Positions 49,877-58,290 of a stretch of DNA of 64,000 bases are shown piece by piece. Both the position numbers and the translations under genes were made by a program. Below the pieces are notes generated by a model. The model was given only the letters and a program-made list of their open reading frames with translations, was not told the origin of the DNA and searched no databases. Each line of letters begins with the position of its first letter. Position 1 is the stretch's first letter. This DNA comes from Streptomyces sp. SID12488 (GTDB taxonomy: Bacteria > Actinomycetota > Actinomycetes > Streptomycetales > Streptomycetaceae), in contig NZ_JAAGLT010000022.1 in the NCBI RefSeq assembly GCF_010548275.1, forward strand, positions 101,352 through 165,351, given 5' to 3'.

Positions 49877-50673
49877 GCCGGCATCACGGCGGGAACGTCC
49901 CCGTCAGGTCCTTTGCCACGACCACCACTGCCGCCCCGCACCGTGGCCGCGACCACCGGGGCGGTGCCGTCCGCCAAGGCTTCGGCGGCAGCGGCGGCGG
50001 CGTCGGCCACCTCGCCCGCCTTACGCTGCTCGTGGAAGGCGAGGATCTGCAGCTCGATGCTGAGATCGACCTTGCGTACGTCGACACCGTCCGGGACGGT
50101 CAGCACGGTGGGCGCGAAGTTGAGAATGGAGGTCACCCCGGCGGCGACGAGTCGTTCGCACACGGGCTGAGCGGCACCGGCGGGGGTGGCGATAACGCCA
50201 ATGGACACACCGTTGTCCGCGATGATCCTTTCCAGATCATCCGAGTGCTGCACCGGAATACCGGCGACGGGCTTTCCCGCCATGTCGGGATCGGCGTCGA
50301 TGAGGGCGGCCACGCGGAATCCACGGGAGGCGAAGCCGCCGTAGTTCGCGAGGGCGGCGCCGAGATTACCGATGCCGACGATCACTACCGGCCAGTCCTG
50401 GGTCAGGCCCAGCTCACGCGAGATCTGATAGACGAGATACTCGACGTCGTACCCCACACCACGCGTCCCATAGGAGCCCAGGTAGGAGAAGTCCTTGCGC
50501 AGCTTCGCGGAGTTGACGCCCGCGGCGGCTGCCAGTTCCTCGGAGGAGACAGTGGGTACCGAGCGCTCCGACAGTCCGGTCAGCGCACGGAGGTACAGCG
50601 GAAGCCTGGCGACGGTGGCCTCGGGAATCCCTCGGCTGCGGGTCGCCGTTCGGTGAGTTCGGCCAGTTGCCAC
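49873..50673 (-). CDS. rex: Redox-sensing repressor Rex
   Basis: This 266-residue homodimeric repressor senses the NADH/NAD+ ratio. It has an N-terminal winged helix (ARLPLYLRALTGLSERSVPTVSSEELAAAAGVNSAKLRKDFSYLGSYGTRGVGYDVEYL) and a Rossmann domain (PVVIVGIGNLGAALANYGGFASRGFRVAALIDADPDMAG, then SIGVIATPAGAAQPVCERLVAAGV). The C-terminus is Gly-rich. GTG 50673 follows GCAGGAG. A Rex operator lies 77-94 bp upstream, so it represses its own operon with hemACD, linking haem synthesis and respiration to the redox state. Confidence 0.97.
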   Translation of the reverse strand: MATGRTHRTATRSRGIPEATVARLPLYLRALTGLSERSVPTVSSEELAAAAGVNSAKLRKDFSYLGSYGTRGVGYDVEYLVYQISRELGLTQDWPVVIVGIGNLGAALANYGGFASRGFRVAALIDADPDMAGKPVAGIPVQHSDDLERIIADNGVSIGVIATPAGAAQPVCERLVAAGVTSILNFAPTVLTVPDGVDVRKVDLSIELQILAFHEQRKAGEVADAAAAAAEALADGTAPVVAATVRGGSGGRGKGPDGDVPAVMPA

Positions 50674-51019
50674 GGTGCTCCTGCGGGTAGCGCGGGGCTG
50701 CAGGCGGTCACACGTTCCTGGACCGCCCCGTCGAATGCAGGCTATGTCTTTGTGAACGCGTGCACAAAGATGGTGTCCGATTTGCCCACCCAACGTGACC
50801 GGGGTCACGCACCCCTGTCGCACGCGTATGGAACCGGCGCACAAGCACCGTTGTCCCTCGCCGTCACAGGCACCGTTCGGGGGCAAAACCTCACACACTC
50901 CTCATGAATCCCGCCCCCGAGATCTGAACCGCACTCGATCCTAAGCGACTTTCCGGACCACTTGGACTGCTCGGTCAGCACTTGGTCGGAACTCGACCAC
51001 TCGGTAATCCATCGGGAAT
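50674..51019. other. Upstream region of rex
   Basis: The stretch of 346 bp between the grx-like gene and rex holds the Rex operator and promoter. No further gene or repeat is evident. Confidence 0.6.
50739..50767 (-). promoter_or_regulatory. Rex operator overlapping the rex-hemACD promoter
   Basis: The 18-bp site TTGTGAACGCGTGCACAA (50750-50767) differs by one base from the Rex consensus TTGTGAACGCGTTCACAA. On the minus strand TTGTGC (50762-50767) and TAGCCT (50739-50744) at 17 bp spacing are candidate -35 and -10 boxes, so Rex bound here would block polymerase. Confidence 0.9.
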
Positions 51020-51295
51020 CTATGTGAGGGCTTTGCGAAGACGTTCTTCGCTGACGCGCCAGAACGTGTGCTGGGCGCCGTCGATGAGCACGACGGGGAT
51101 CTGTTCCCAGTACTCACGGTTGAGTTCTTCGTCCTGAGTGATGTCCTTCTGTTCCCACGGCACCCCAAGATCGGCACACACCTTCTCGACAACCCCCTGT
51201 GCGTCATCACACAAATGACAACCGGGCTTCCGGATGAGAGTGACGAGCCGGGACTGTGGCGTACGACGCTCGACGCGCCGAAAGAGGGGACCCAT
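51020..51295 (-). CDS. Glutaredoxin-like thiol protein
   Basis: This 91-residue protein has the thioredoxin fold: LVTLIRKPGCHLCDDAQGVVEKVCADLGVPWEQKDI with the CHLC redox motif (Cys26, Cys29), ELNREYWEQIPVVLIDGAQHTFWRVSEERL with the cis-Pro loop. It is a DUF836/glutaredoxin-type small reductase in the same direction as rex. The ATG 51295 gives MGPLFRRVER; the upstream in-frame ATG 51343 lacks similarity. Confidence 0.92.
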   Translation of the reverse strand: MGPLFRRVERRTPQSRLVTLIRKPGCHLCDDAQGVVEKVCADLGVPWEQKDITQDEELNREYWEQIPVVLIDGAQHTFWRVSEERLRKALT

Positions 51296-51443
51296 GAACC
51301 CATTGTCCCGCGCCTGCCGAGGAGCTGTCCGACGTCCCGGCACAGCCCCCGGACCGCTTCTTTAACTGTGCGGTCGCGGAGAGTTCACAACCTCCAAACC
51401 TCTCGACTCCGGAAGCACCGAACAAACTGGCTATGCTCACGCC

Positions 51444-52388
51444 ATGGCCGCTCTCGGATGGCTCACTCCCCGTAGGCGCTCCGCCACGGCGCGGAGCGTG
51501 TTGGCAGGCGAGGCCTCGGCGGAGGCAGCGCGCAAGTCCTCCCAGGAGCTGGAGGAACTGACGCCCGCGCCGGAACTGCCGGGCGCCGCCGAGGAACCCG
51601 CGTTCCCCGTCCTCGGTGATGTCAGGGCCGCCGCCTTCTTCGACCTCGACAACACCGTGATGCAGGGCGCCGCGATCTTCCACTTCGGCCGGGGCCTGTA
51701 CAAGCGGAAGTTCTTCGAGTCCCGCGACCTCTACCGGTTCGCCTGGCAGCAGGCGTGGTTCAGGCTGGCCGGCATCGAGGACCCCGAGCACATGCAGGAC
51801 GCCCGGGACTCCGCGCTCTCCATCGTCAAGGGCCACCGCGTCGCCGAACTGATGTCGATCGGCGAGGAGATCTACGACGAGTACATGGCCGAGCGCATCT
51901 GGCCGGGCACGCGCGCTCTGGCCCAGGCGCACCTGGACGCGGGCCAGAAGGTGTGGCTGGTGACGGCGGCCCCGGTCGAGATCGCCACGGTCATCGCCCG
52001 CCGCCTCGGCCTGACGGGCGCGCTGGGCACCGTCGCGGAGTCGGTGGACGGCGTGTACACGGGCAAGCTGGTGGGCGAACCCCTGCACGGCCCGGCCAAG
52101 GCGGAGGCGGTACGCGCCCTGGCGACGGCGGAGGACCTGGACCTGACCCGTTGCGCGGCGTACAGCGACTCGCACAACGACATCCCCATGCTCTCCCTGG
52201 TCGGCCACCCCTACGCGATCAACCCGGACGCCAAGCTCCGCAAGCACGCCCGCCACCTGGACTGGCGCCTACGGGACTACCGCACCGCCCGCAAGGCGGC
52301 GAAGGTCGGCATCCCGGCGGCAGCCGGCGTAGGAGCGGTGGCCGGCGGCACGGCGGCGGCCATCGCCCTCCACCGCCGCCGCCGCTGA
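51444..52388 (+). CDS. HAD-superfamily IB phosphatase, SerB-like
   Basis: This 314-residue protein has HAD motif I in RAAAFFDLDNTVMQGAAIFHF (Asp-x-Asp), motif II in KVWLVTAAPVEIA (Thr), the Lys in LHGPAKAEAVR and motif III/IV in CAAYSDSHNDIPMLSLVGHPYAINPD. This is the HAD-IB subfamily TIGR01490-type, with a cap helical segment (YKRKFFESRDLYRFAWQQAWFRLAG). The C-terminus ends in a hydrophobic helix followed by HRRRR, perhaps a membrane anchor. It lies just upstream of bldN, a neighbourhood shared with other Streptomyces. Confidence 0.92.
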   Translation: MAALGWLTPRRRSATARSVLAGEASAEAARKSSQELEELTPAPELPGAAEEPAFPVLGDVRAAAFFDLDNTVMQGAAIFHFGRGLYKRKFFESRDLYRFAWQQAWFRLAGIEDPEHMQDARDSALSIVKGHRVAELMSIGEEIYDEYMAERIWPGTRALAQAHLDAGQKVWLVTAAPVEIATVIARRLGLTGALGTVAESVDGVYTGKLVGEPLHGPAKAEAVRALATAEDLDLTRCAAYSDSHNDIPMLSLVGHPYAINPDAKLRKHARHLDWRLRDYRTARKAAKVGIPAAAGVGAVAGGTAAAIALHRRRR

Positions 52389-52719
52389 CCCGGCAGGGGC
52401 GGCGAGGGCGAAGAAACAATCATTCGCCCCGCCGTGCCCCCGTAACCCCTCCACCAGTCCCGTTGGCAGTGCACAGCCACAACACGCCCTGAGCGGAGCT
52501 CAACTCGGCCTTAATCGATCAACGATCTGTCACATTGCGGCACTTAAACGAGCGCCAATAGGTAACAGAAGCGACGTAATCGATGATTTGAGCAACCGGG
52601 TGTAGCAGCGCCTGTACGAAGCGTTATTCTCCTCAGACGCAAACCGGTACCCCTCCGTCGCTACGACGGGTGAACGGTCCCGCACTGCACGTGATGGAAG
52701 CTCTGCCTCTGGGAGTCCC
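52389..52719 (+). other. bldN upstream control region
   Basis: The 331 bp between the HAD gene and bldN have no coding signal. The part 52510-52640 is AT-richer than its surroundings and probably holds the bldN promoter. In S. coelicolor this region is controlled by BldD and other developmental regulators; I could not point to a definite BldD box. Confidence 0.6.
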
Positions 52720-53490
52720 GTGTACCCACACGTCGGGGTTGACGCCTCGGGCCTGGCTACGCTGCGCGCAACGGTCCTAGACCTGTTGCGCGGCTTCGTC
52801 CCCACCGCGTACGCCGTACCCGCATTCGCCACCGCCGCACCACTCGGCCCGTGCTACGCACTGGCCGACGGCACCGCCGCGGTCGGCCGACGAGGGCGCG
52901 CGGCCGGCGCCGCCGCACCTCGCCGCCCCGCCGCGGACAGCGACAGCGCCCGCATGATGGACCTTGTCGAGCGTGCCCAGGCCGGTGAGGCCGACGCCTT
53001 CGGCCGCCTTTACGACCAGTACAGCGACACTGTGTACCGGTACATCTACTACCGGGTGGGCGGAAAGGCCACCGCAGAGGACCTGACGAGCGAGACGTTC
53101 CTGCGCGCCCTGCGCCGCATCGGAACCTTCACCTGGCAGGGCCGCGACTTCGGCGCCTGGCTGGTCACCATCGCCCGCAACCTCGTCGCCGACCACTTCA
53201 AGTCCAGCCGTTTCCGGCTCGAAGTGACCACGGGCGAGATGCTGGACGCCAACGAGGTCGCGCGTTCACCGGAGGACTCCGTCCTGGAGTCCCTCTCGAA
53301 CGCGGCTCTCCTCGACGCCGTACGACGCCTCAACCCCCAGCAGCAGGAGTGCGTGACCCTGCGCTTCCTCCAGGGGCTGTCCGTCGCCGAGACCGCGCGC
53401 GTGATGGGCAAGAACGAGGGCGCCATCAAGACCCTCCAGTACCGCGCCGTCCGTACACTCGCCCGGCTCCTCCCGGAAGACGCGCGCTGA
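52720..53490 (+). CDS. bldN: Developmental ECF sigma factor sigma-BldN (pro-sigma form)
   Basis: This 256-residue protein has an about 86-residue N-terminal pro-sequence (MYPHVGVDASGLATLRATV to PAADSDSARM) that is removed by proteolysis in S. coelicolor, then sigma region 2 (AFGRLYDQYSDTVYRYIYYRVGGKATAEDLTSETFLRALRRI) and region 4 (LNPQQQECVTLRFLQGLSVAETARVMGKNEGAIKTLQYRAVRTLARLLP). It directs aerial hypha formation, including chaplin and rodlin genes. The GTG start has GGGAG upstream. rsbN, encoding its anti-sigma factor, follows after 314 bp. Confidence 0.97.
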   Translation: MYPHVGVDASGLATLRATVLDLLRGFVPTAYAVPAFATAAPLGPCYALADGTAAVGRRGRAAGAAAPRRPAADSDSARMMDLVERAQAGEADAFGRLYDQYSDTVYRYIYYRVGGKATAEDLTSETFLRALRRIGTFTWQGRDFGAWLVTIARNLVADHFKSSRFRLEVTTGEMLDANEVARSPEDSVLESLSNAALLDAVRRLNPQQQECVTLRFLQGLSVAETARVMGKNEGAIKTLQYRAVRTLARLLPEDAR

Positions 53491-53804
53491 GCACCGTAAG
53501 AGGTACTCCGCGCACGTCACACCGTGCCCCGCACCGCACCGCGGACTCGTCCTGCCTTCGCCCGCCCGGGGACAGCACACTCAGCGACGACCAACTCACC
53601 TTCCGTGAAAGTCCGTTGAGTTCGCGGTCCGATCATCCGCCGTCCGTAACCCAAGTGCCGCGCCACTCGTTGTGCGGGATACAGGCTCCCTGTGGTCACT
53701 CCCTGGCCGTCTCCGATCACCCGATCGAGTGGACATGGTCAGGAAAGTGCAACCCTCAGGACCCCCTGGGGAGCCGACCGTCATGACGAGAGGAGGTGCC
53801 GCCA
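53491..53804 (+). other. bldN-rsbN intergenic region
   Basis: The 314 bp hold the candidate sigma-BldN promoter at 53645-53672 and the rsbN leader. No gene is present. Confidence 0.6.
53645..53672 (+). promoter_or_regulatory. Candidate sigma-BldN promoter of rsbN
   Basis: CGTAACC (53645-53651) and CGTTG (53668-53672) are separated by 16 bp, matching ECF AAC/CGT rules and the sigma-BldN consensus as I remember it. It suggests that sigma-BldN drives synthesis of its own anti-sigma factor. Confidence 0.72.
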
Positions 53805-55112
53805 GTGATCGCGAACGTTTCGGCGCACCGGCGGGCGAACGCCTTCGCCCAGGCCCTGGAGGAGCTGTCCGACCGGGACTCGGCGGCCGAACAGCCCGAA
53901 GGACCGGCACCGGACACCGCACCGGAACCGGCCCCGGCTGCCGCGGAACGGGCGGACCACCAGGCGGACCACCGGGCGGAACGGACCGAACCGAACCCAC
54001 TGGTGGCCCTCGCGACCGGTCTCGGCGAACTGCCCAAGCCGGTGCTCGACCCCGCTGTCAAGGTCGTCCACCGGGCCCAGTTGGTGGCCGCGATGGAGGC
54101 CATGCTGCGGGACGGCACGGTGCCGGGAGGCGAGGCGGCGAACCCTTTGGTGCCCGAGCAGCGCTCCCGGGCCAAGGGCGCTCACCGGGCGAGCGGGCTG
54201 GGGAAGTTGCGACCGCGTACACGGCTCACGAAGGGTCTCGCCGCCGGCGGACTCAGCGTGGGTGTGGCCGCGGGAGCCTTCGGCGGCGTCGCCGCTGCCA
54301 GTTCCGACGCCCTGCCCGGTGACTCGCTCTACGGCCTCAAGCGCGGCATCGAGGACGTCAAGCTCAACTACCTGGCCGACAGCGACAGCGAACGCGGCCA
54401 GGTCTACCTCGACCAGGCCTCGACCCGGCTCAACGAGGCACGCCGGCTGATGGAGCGCGACCGCGCCGGTCAGCTCGACCACGAGTCGCTCGGCGAGATC
54501 CGCCGCGCCCTCTCGGGTATGAGGCACGACGTCTCGGAGGGCCACCGCCTGCTGCACGAGGCGTATCAGCGCGACCCGGACTCCCTGGGCCCCATCCAGG
54601 CCCTGGACGCGTTCTCCCGCTCCCACCGCGAGGCCTGGGGCGCCCTGCGCGACCGTCTTCCCGTGCAGCTCGGGGACGTGAGCCAGGAGGTGTCGTCGGT
54701 CTTCGACGCCATAGACCAAGAGGTCGCCCCGCTCCAGTCCCTGCTGCCGAAGCCTCCCTCCCGGAGCGGCGGCGGCGCGGGTGGCGGCGGGGGCCAGCGG
54801 CAGGGCTCCGGGCCGGAGTCGAGCACGAGTTCGTCCGGTTCCGACCGGTCGGCCGCGCCCAGCGATACCGGCGGCGACCCCGCCGACGGGCGCGACCCCA
54901 GCAGCGGCAACCCCAAGCCGTCCGCCTCCGGCGCCAGTAGCGACGGCCTGCTCGGCGGCAACACCGGGGGCCTCCTCGACCCGCCCCAGAACAGCGGCAC
55001 GGCGTCCCCGTCGACGAGCACCCCGTCCACCACCGAACCGGACGTCACGCTCCCACCGCTCCTCCCGGGCCTGCTGCCCGGCCTGGGCATCGACAGCGAG
55101 GACGCGAGCTAG
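53805..55112 (+). CDS. rsbN: Anti-sigma factor RsbN (membrane-bound)
   Basis: This 435-residue protein has a cytoplasmic N-terminal sigma-binding domain (ANVSAHRRANAFAQALEELSDRD onward), a single transmembrane segment at about residues 143-165 (KGLAAGGLSVGVAAGAFGGVAAAS), then an extracytoplasmic DUF5667 domain (DALPGDSLYGLKRGIEDVKLNYLADSDSERGQVYLDQASTRLNEARRL) and a Gly/Ser/Pro-rich tail. It sequesters sigma-BldN. GTG 53805 follows AGGAGG with 8-bp spacing; the in-frame GTG at 53796 overlaps that ribosome-binding site. Confidence 0.95.
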   Translation: MIANVSAHRRANAFAQALEELSDRDSAAEQPEGPAPDTAPEPAPAAAERADHQADHRAERTEPNPLVALATGLGELPKPVLDPAVKVVHRAQLVAAMEAMLRDGTVPGGEAANPLVPEQRSRAKGAHRASGLGKLRPRTRLTKGLAAGGLSVGVAAGAFGGVAAASSDALPGDSLYGLKRGIEDVKLNYLADSDSERGQVYLDQASTRLNEARRLMERDRAGQLDHESLGEIRRALSGMRHDVSEGHRLLHEAYQRDPDSLGPIQALDAFSRSHREAWGALRDRLPVQLGDVSQEVSSVFDAIDQEVAPLQSLLPKPPSRSGGGAGGGGGQRQGSGPESSTSSSGSDRSAAPSDTGGDPADGRDPSSGNPKPSASGASSDGLLGGNTGGLLDPPQNSGTASPSTSTPSTTEPDVTLPPLLPGLLPGLGIDSEDAS

Positions 55113-55124
55113 CAGCAGTCGGCC

Positions 55125-55175
55125 GTACGGCGGTTGGGGCGCCCTTCTTGACGAAGGGCGCCCCAACCGCCGTAC
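55125..55175. terminator. Bidirectional terminator after rsbN
   Basis: A perfect 23-bp stem (55125-55147 with 55153-55175) closes a 5-nt loop between rsbN and the convergent acyltransferase gene. Confidence 0.9.
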
Positions 55176-55209
55176 AGGCATCGGCCAAAGCGAAAGAGAA
55201 AGAACCGCG

Positions 55210-56301
55210 TCAGAAGAAGACCGACCGCCGCTGCACCAGCAGCTTGTAGAGGGTGTGCTGGATCTGTTCCCTGACCTGGTCCGTCAGGTTGAACATCAGC
55301 ATCGGGTCCTCGGCCGCCTCCGGCGGATAGCCGTCCGTACGGATCGGCTCGCCGAACTGGATCGTCCACTTCGTGGGCAGCGGGATCGCGCCCAGCGGAC
55401 CCAGCAACGGAAACGTCGGGGTGATCGGGAAGTACGGGAAGCCGAGCACCCGGGCCAGCGTCTTCGCGTTGCCGATCATCGGGTAGATCTCCTCGGCCCC
55501 GACGATCGAGCACGGGATGATCGGCGCGCGCTGCCGCAGTGCCGTCGACACGAAGCCGCCACGCCCGAAGCGCTGGAGCTTGTACCGCTCACTGAACGGC
55601 TTGCCGATGCCCTTGAAGCCCTCCGGCATCACGCCGACCAGTTCGCCGCGCCCCAGGAGCCGTTCCGCGTCCTCGGCGCAGGCCAGGGTGTGACCGGCCT
55701 TGCGGGCCAGTTCGTTGATCACCGGCAGCATGAAGACCAGGTCCGCCGCGAGGAGCCGCAGATGGCGGCCCGCCGGATGGTTGTCGTGCACGGCGACCTG
55801 CATCATCACGCCGTCCAGCGGCAGCGTCCCGGAGTGGTTGGCGACGATCAGCGCGCCGCCCTCGGTCGGGATGTTCTCGATGCCCTTGACCTCGACCCGG
55901 AAGTACTTCTCGTACAGCGGGCGCACCATCGACATCAGAACCTGGTCGGTGAGTTCGGCGTCGTAGCCGAAGTCGTCGACCTCGTAGTCCCCGGTGAGCC
56001 GGCGACGCAGGAAGGACAGGCCGCCCGCGATACGCCGCTCCAGGCCGCCGACGCCACCCGCATCCGGGGCGGGCGACGGAGACTGGTGCTCAGGGTGGTC
56101 CTGGGACTGCTGGGGCGGCTGTTGCTCTTGTGTCACCTGAACATCATCCTGTGGACGGGCCCGTCCTGGCAGGGGCTGGACCTCGCGAACCACCGCCGAT
56201 TCGCCCTTGCGCCGCCCCGCGCTCCGGCGGCGCGACGGCCGCGGGGCGGCGCCCGTGCGGGACCTGTCGTCGTCGAACGGAATGACCTTGGCATCCGCCA
56301 T
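55210..56301 (-). CDS. PlsC-like lysophospholipid acyltransferase
   Basis: This 363-residue protein has an Arg/Gln/Pro-rich N-terminal about 90 residues, then an acyltransferase domain: EVKGIENIPTEGGALIVANHSGTLPLDGVMMQVAV (catalytic His/Asp region), LVGVMPEGFKGIGKPF and IIPCSIVGAEEIYPMIG. It probably acylates glycerolipids at the membrane. It is next to an NAD-epimerase gene in the same direction (start 49 bp after that stop), so the two are probably co-transcribed. The gene pair is conserved near bldN in Streptomyces, as I recall. Confidence 0.87.
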   Translation of the reverse strand: MADAKVIPFDDDRSRTGAAPRPSRRRSAGRRKGESAVVREVQPLPGRARPQDDVQVTQEQQPPQQSQDHPEHQSPSPAPDAGGVGGLERRIAGGLSFLRRRLTGDYEVDDFGYDAELTDQVLMSMVRPLYEKYFRVEVKGIENIPTEGGALIVANHSGTLPLDGVMMQVAVHDNHPAGRHLRLLAADLVFMLPVINELARKAGHTLACAEDAERLLGRGELVGVMPEGFKGIGKPFSERYKLQRFGRGGFVSTALRQRAPIIPCSIVGAEEIYPMIGNAKTLARVLGFPYFPITPTFPLLGPLGAIPLPTKWTIQFGEPIRTDGYPPEAAEDPMLMFNLTDQVREQIQHTLYKLLVQRRSVFF

Positions 56302-56349
56302 CGTTGATGCGCTCCTCGGTTGGCGCTCTGCGTCGGTGGGCTGTCGCCG

Positions 56350-57441
56350 TCAGGTCGCTTCGGCAGCTGTCGTGACTGTGGTGGTGGTCGTGGCGCGGGC
56401 ACCGCCCGCGAAGGGTGCGAAGGGCAACCCGGCGATCCGGTCGACGACCCGCGCGAGGGCCGCCGGCGGCAGCAGACCGGGACCGCGGACGCGCGCGAAG
56501 TCCTCGAACGTCTCGGCGGTCGTGAACTTCGGCCGGTACCCCAGAGTCTCGCGCATCTGATTCGTCGCCACGACCCGGCCATGCGTGAGGAGCCGGATCT
56601 GCTCGGGCGAGAAGTCCGACACGCCCAGCGTACGCACGAGCGAACCGGCCCAGGTGACCGCGGGCAGCAGCAGCGGCATGGTGGGGCGGCCGAGCCGCCG
56701 GGAGCACTGCGAGAGCAGCAGGACCCCGTCGCCGGCGATGTTGAACGTGCCGCTGTTGAGCGTTCCGCGCTCCGGTTCGTGCGAGGCGATGCGCAGGACC
56801 TCGATCACGTCGTCCTCGTGCACGAACTGGAGCCGGGGGTCGTAGCCGAACACGGTCGGCAGGACCGGCATCGCGAAGTACTGGGCGAGCGGCGAATCCG
56901 CGGTCGGCCCCAGGATGTTGGCGAAGCGCAGCACGGCCACGGCGACGTCGGGCCGGCGCCGCGCGAACCCGCGTACGTACCCCTCGACCTCGACCGCGTC
57001 CTTGGCGAAGCCGCCGCTGGGCAGCGACTTGGGCGACGTGGTCTCGGTGAACACCGCCGGATCCCGGGGCGCGGAGCCGTACACGTTCGTACTGGACTTC
57101 ACGACGAGCCGCTTCACGGTGGGCGACTTCTGACAGGCACCCAGCAACTGCATGGTGCCGATGACGTTGGTCTCCTTGAGCGCGACCCGGCTGCCGCTGC
57201 CCAGCGCGATGCCCGTCACGTCCAGGTGCACGACCGTGTCGGCGTTCGTCTCGGCGAGCACCCGCGCGATGGTGGGCTGCCGGATGTCGGCCTGGATGAA
57301 GTCGGCGCCGCCCAGATGGTGCTCGGGGGCGACCGCGTCCACGCCGATAACCCGGTCCACCTGGGGGTCACGCTGGATCCGCCGTACGAACCGGCCCCCC
57401 AGCTGACGGGCCACTCCGGTCACGAGCACGACCTTGCCCAA
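56350..57441 (-). CDS. NAD-dependent epimerase/dehydratase family protein
   Basis: This 363-residue extended-SDR-fold protein begins GKVVLVTGVARQLGGRFVRRIQRD, with the Gly motif of the dinucleotide fold; ADTVVHLDVTGIALG and VKSSTNVYGSAPRDP follow. The canonical YxxxK active site is not obvious, since FAKDAVEVEGYVRGFARRRPD occupies that place. It may bind nucleotide sugars or act as a lipid-linked reductase. The C-terminus is Thr/Ala-rich. Function unknown. Confidence 0.82.
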   Translation of the reverse strand: MGKVVLVTGVARQLGGRFVRRIQRDPQVDRVIGVDAVAPEHHLGGADFIQADIRQPTIARVLAETNADTVVHLDVTGIALGSGSRVALKETNVIGTMQLLGACQKSPTVKRLVVKSSTNVYGSAPRDPAVFTETTSPKSLPSGGFAKDAVEVEGYVRGFARRRPDVAVAVLRFANILGPTADSPLAQYFAMPVLPTVFGYDPRLQFVHEDDVIEVLRIASHEPERGTLNSGTFNIAGDGVLLLSQCSRRLGRPTMPLLLPAVTWAGSLVRTLGVSDFSPEQIRLLTHGRVVATNQMRETLGYRPKFTTAETFEDFARVRGPGLLPPAALARVVDRIAGLPFAPFAGGARATTTTTVTTAAEAT

Positions 57442-57553
57442 GATCAGCGCCTTCCTTCCAGCCGTGTTTCCCGTGCGCAGCCCAACCTAGCGGGTTGTTG
57501 TTGCGCTGTGATGCCCGCCCGATGCATGAAGTCACGGGGACCCTGAATGTACG

Positions 57554-57592
57554 ACTGTGGCCCCCCACCGGAAACCGGTGGGGGGCCACAGT
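57554..57592 (-). terminator. Terminator after the bS22-type gene
   Basis: A perfect 18-bp stem (57554-57571 with 57575-57592) closes a 3-nt AAA loop, about 75 bp after the stop of the small ribosomal gene. Confidence 0.88.
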
Positions 57593-57665
57593 CCTCAAAC
57601 TCACGCTCACGCTTTCATTGCGTCGCGGAGAAGCAGCGGTTCCGATCTCGCGACCGGACCGACTA

Positions 57666-57764
57666 CTACTTCTTGTTGCGACGCTGAACGCGCGTGCGCT
57701 TCAGCAGCTTGCGGTGCTTCTTCTTGGCCATCCGCTTGCGCCGCTTCTTGATAACAGAGCCCAC
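57666..57764 (-). CDS. Small basic ribosomal peptide bS22 (AURKAIP1/COX24 domain)
   Basis: This 32-residue peptide is almost wholly Lys/Arg: it starts MGSVIKKRRKRMAKKKH and ends RRNKK. This is the actinobacterial 30S peptide bS22, which binds in the small subunit near the decoding region. GTG 57764 follows GAGGG. It is too short for usual ORF calls and stands between the epimerase and bdtA genes. Confidence 0.92.
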   Translation of the reverse strand: MGSVIKKRRKRMAKKKHRKLLKRTRVQRRNKK

Positions 57765-57947
57765 GACTACCCTCGCTCACTTCTCATAACTCGGCGTTGG
57801 GCGCCATGGGCCCATACGACCTACAAGGGGCCAGCCTACCCGTCCGAGCGCTGAGGTCGTAATCGAGGGCGATCGAGGAGATCGGACGAGATCAAGTGGG
57901 ACCCGGTAAAGCCCTGAGGGTCCCCATCCGCCCCCCCTCGACCGCCG

Positions 57948-58160
57948 TCAGGCTGTCTCCACCCCCACATAGCTCTCGCGGAGGTACTCATGAACCGCCT
58001 GCTCGGGGACGCGGAAGGACCGCCCCACCCGAATCGCGGGCAGATGACCGCTGTGCACCAACCGGTACACGGTCATCTTGGACACTCGCATCACCGAGGC
58101 GACTTCCGCCACGGTCAGGAACTGAACCTCGTTCAGAGGCCTCTCGCCAGCTGCAGCCAT
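57948..58160 (-). CDS. bdtA: BldC/excisionase-like helix-turn-helix protein (BdtA-like)
   Basis: This 70-residue winged-helix protein has VQFLTVAEVASVMRVSKMTVYRLVHSGHLPAIRVGRSFRVPEQAVHEYLRE, a MerR/BldC/excisionase-type motif. Its position after bldN, rsbN, the acyltransferase and bS22 matches S. coelicolor bdtA (BldD target A), which I recall for this position; the assignment rests on this. It should bind direct repeats cooperatively, like BldC. ATG 58160; a weak ribosome-binding site is 11 bases upstream. Confidence 0.82.
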   Translation of the reverse strand: MAAAGERPLNEVQFLTVAEVASVMRVSKMTVYRLVHSGHLPAIRVGRSFRVPEQAVHEYLRESYVGVETA

Positions 58161-58290
58161 GACACACCCGAACCTTCCGCACTCGACTGGCCACCGGCTT
58201 CCCCTTCCGGTGACTCTTCGTCGCTGCGTGCTCACTCCCCAATGTAGGGGCGGGTGATGCGAGTGGGGAAGAGGTGCACCCATCGGCGGC

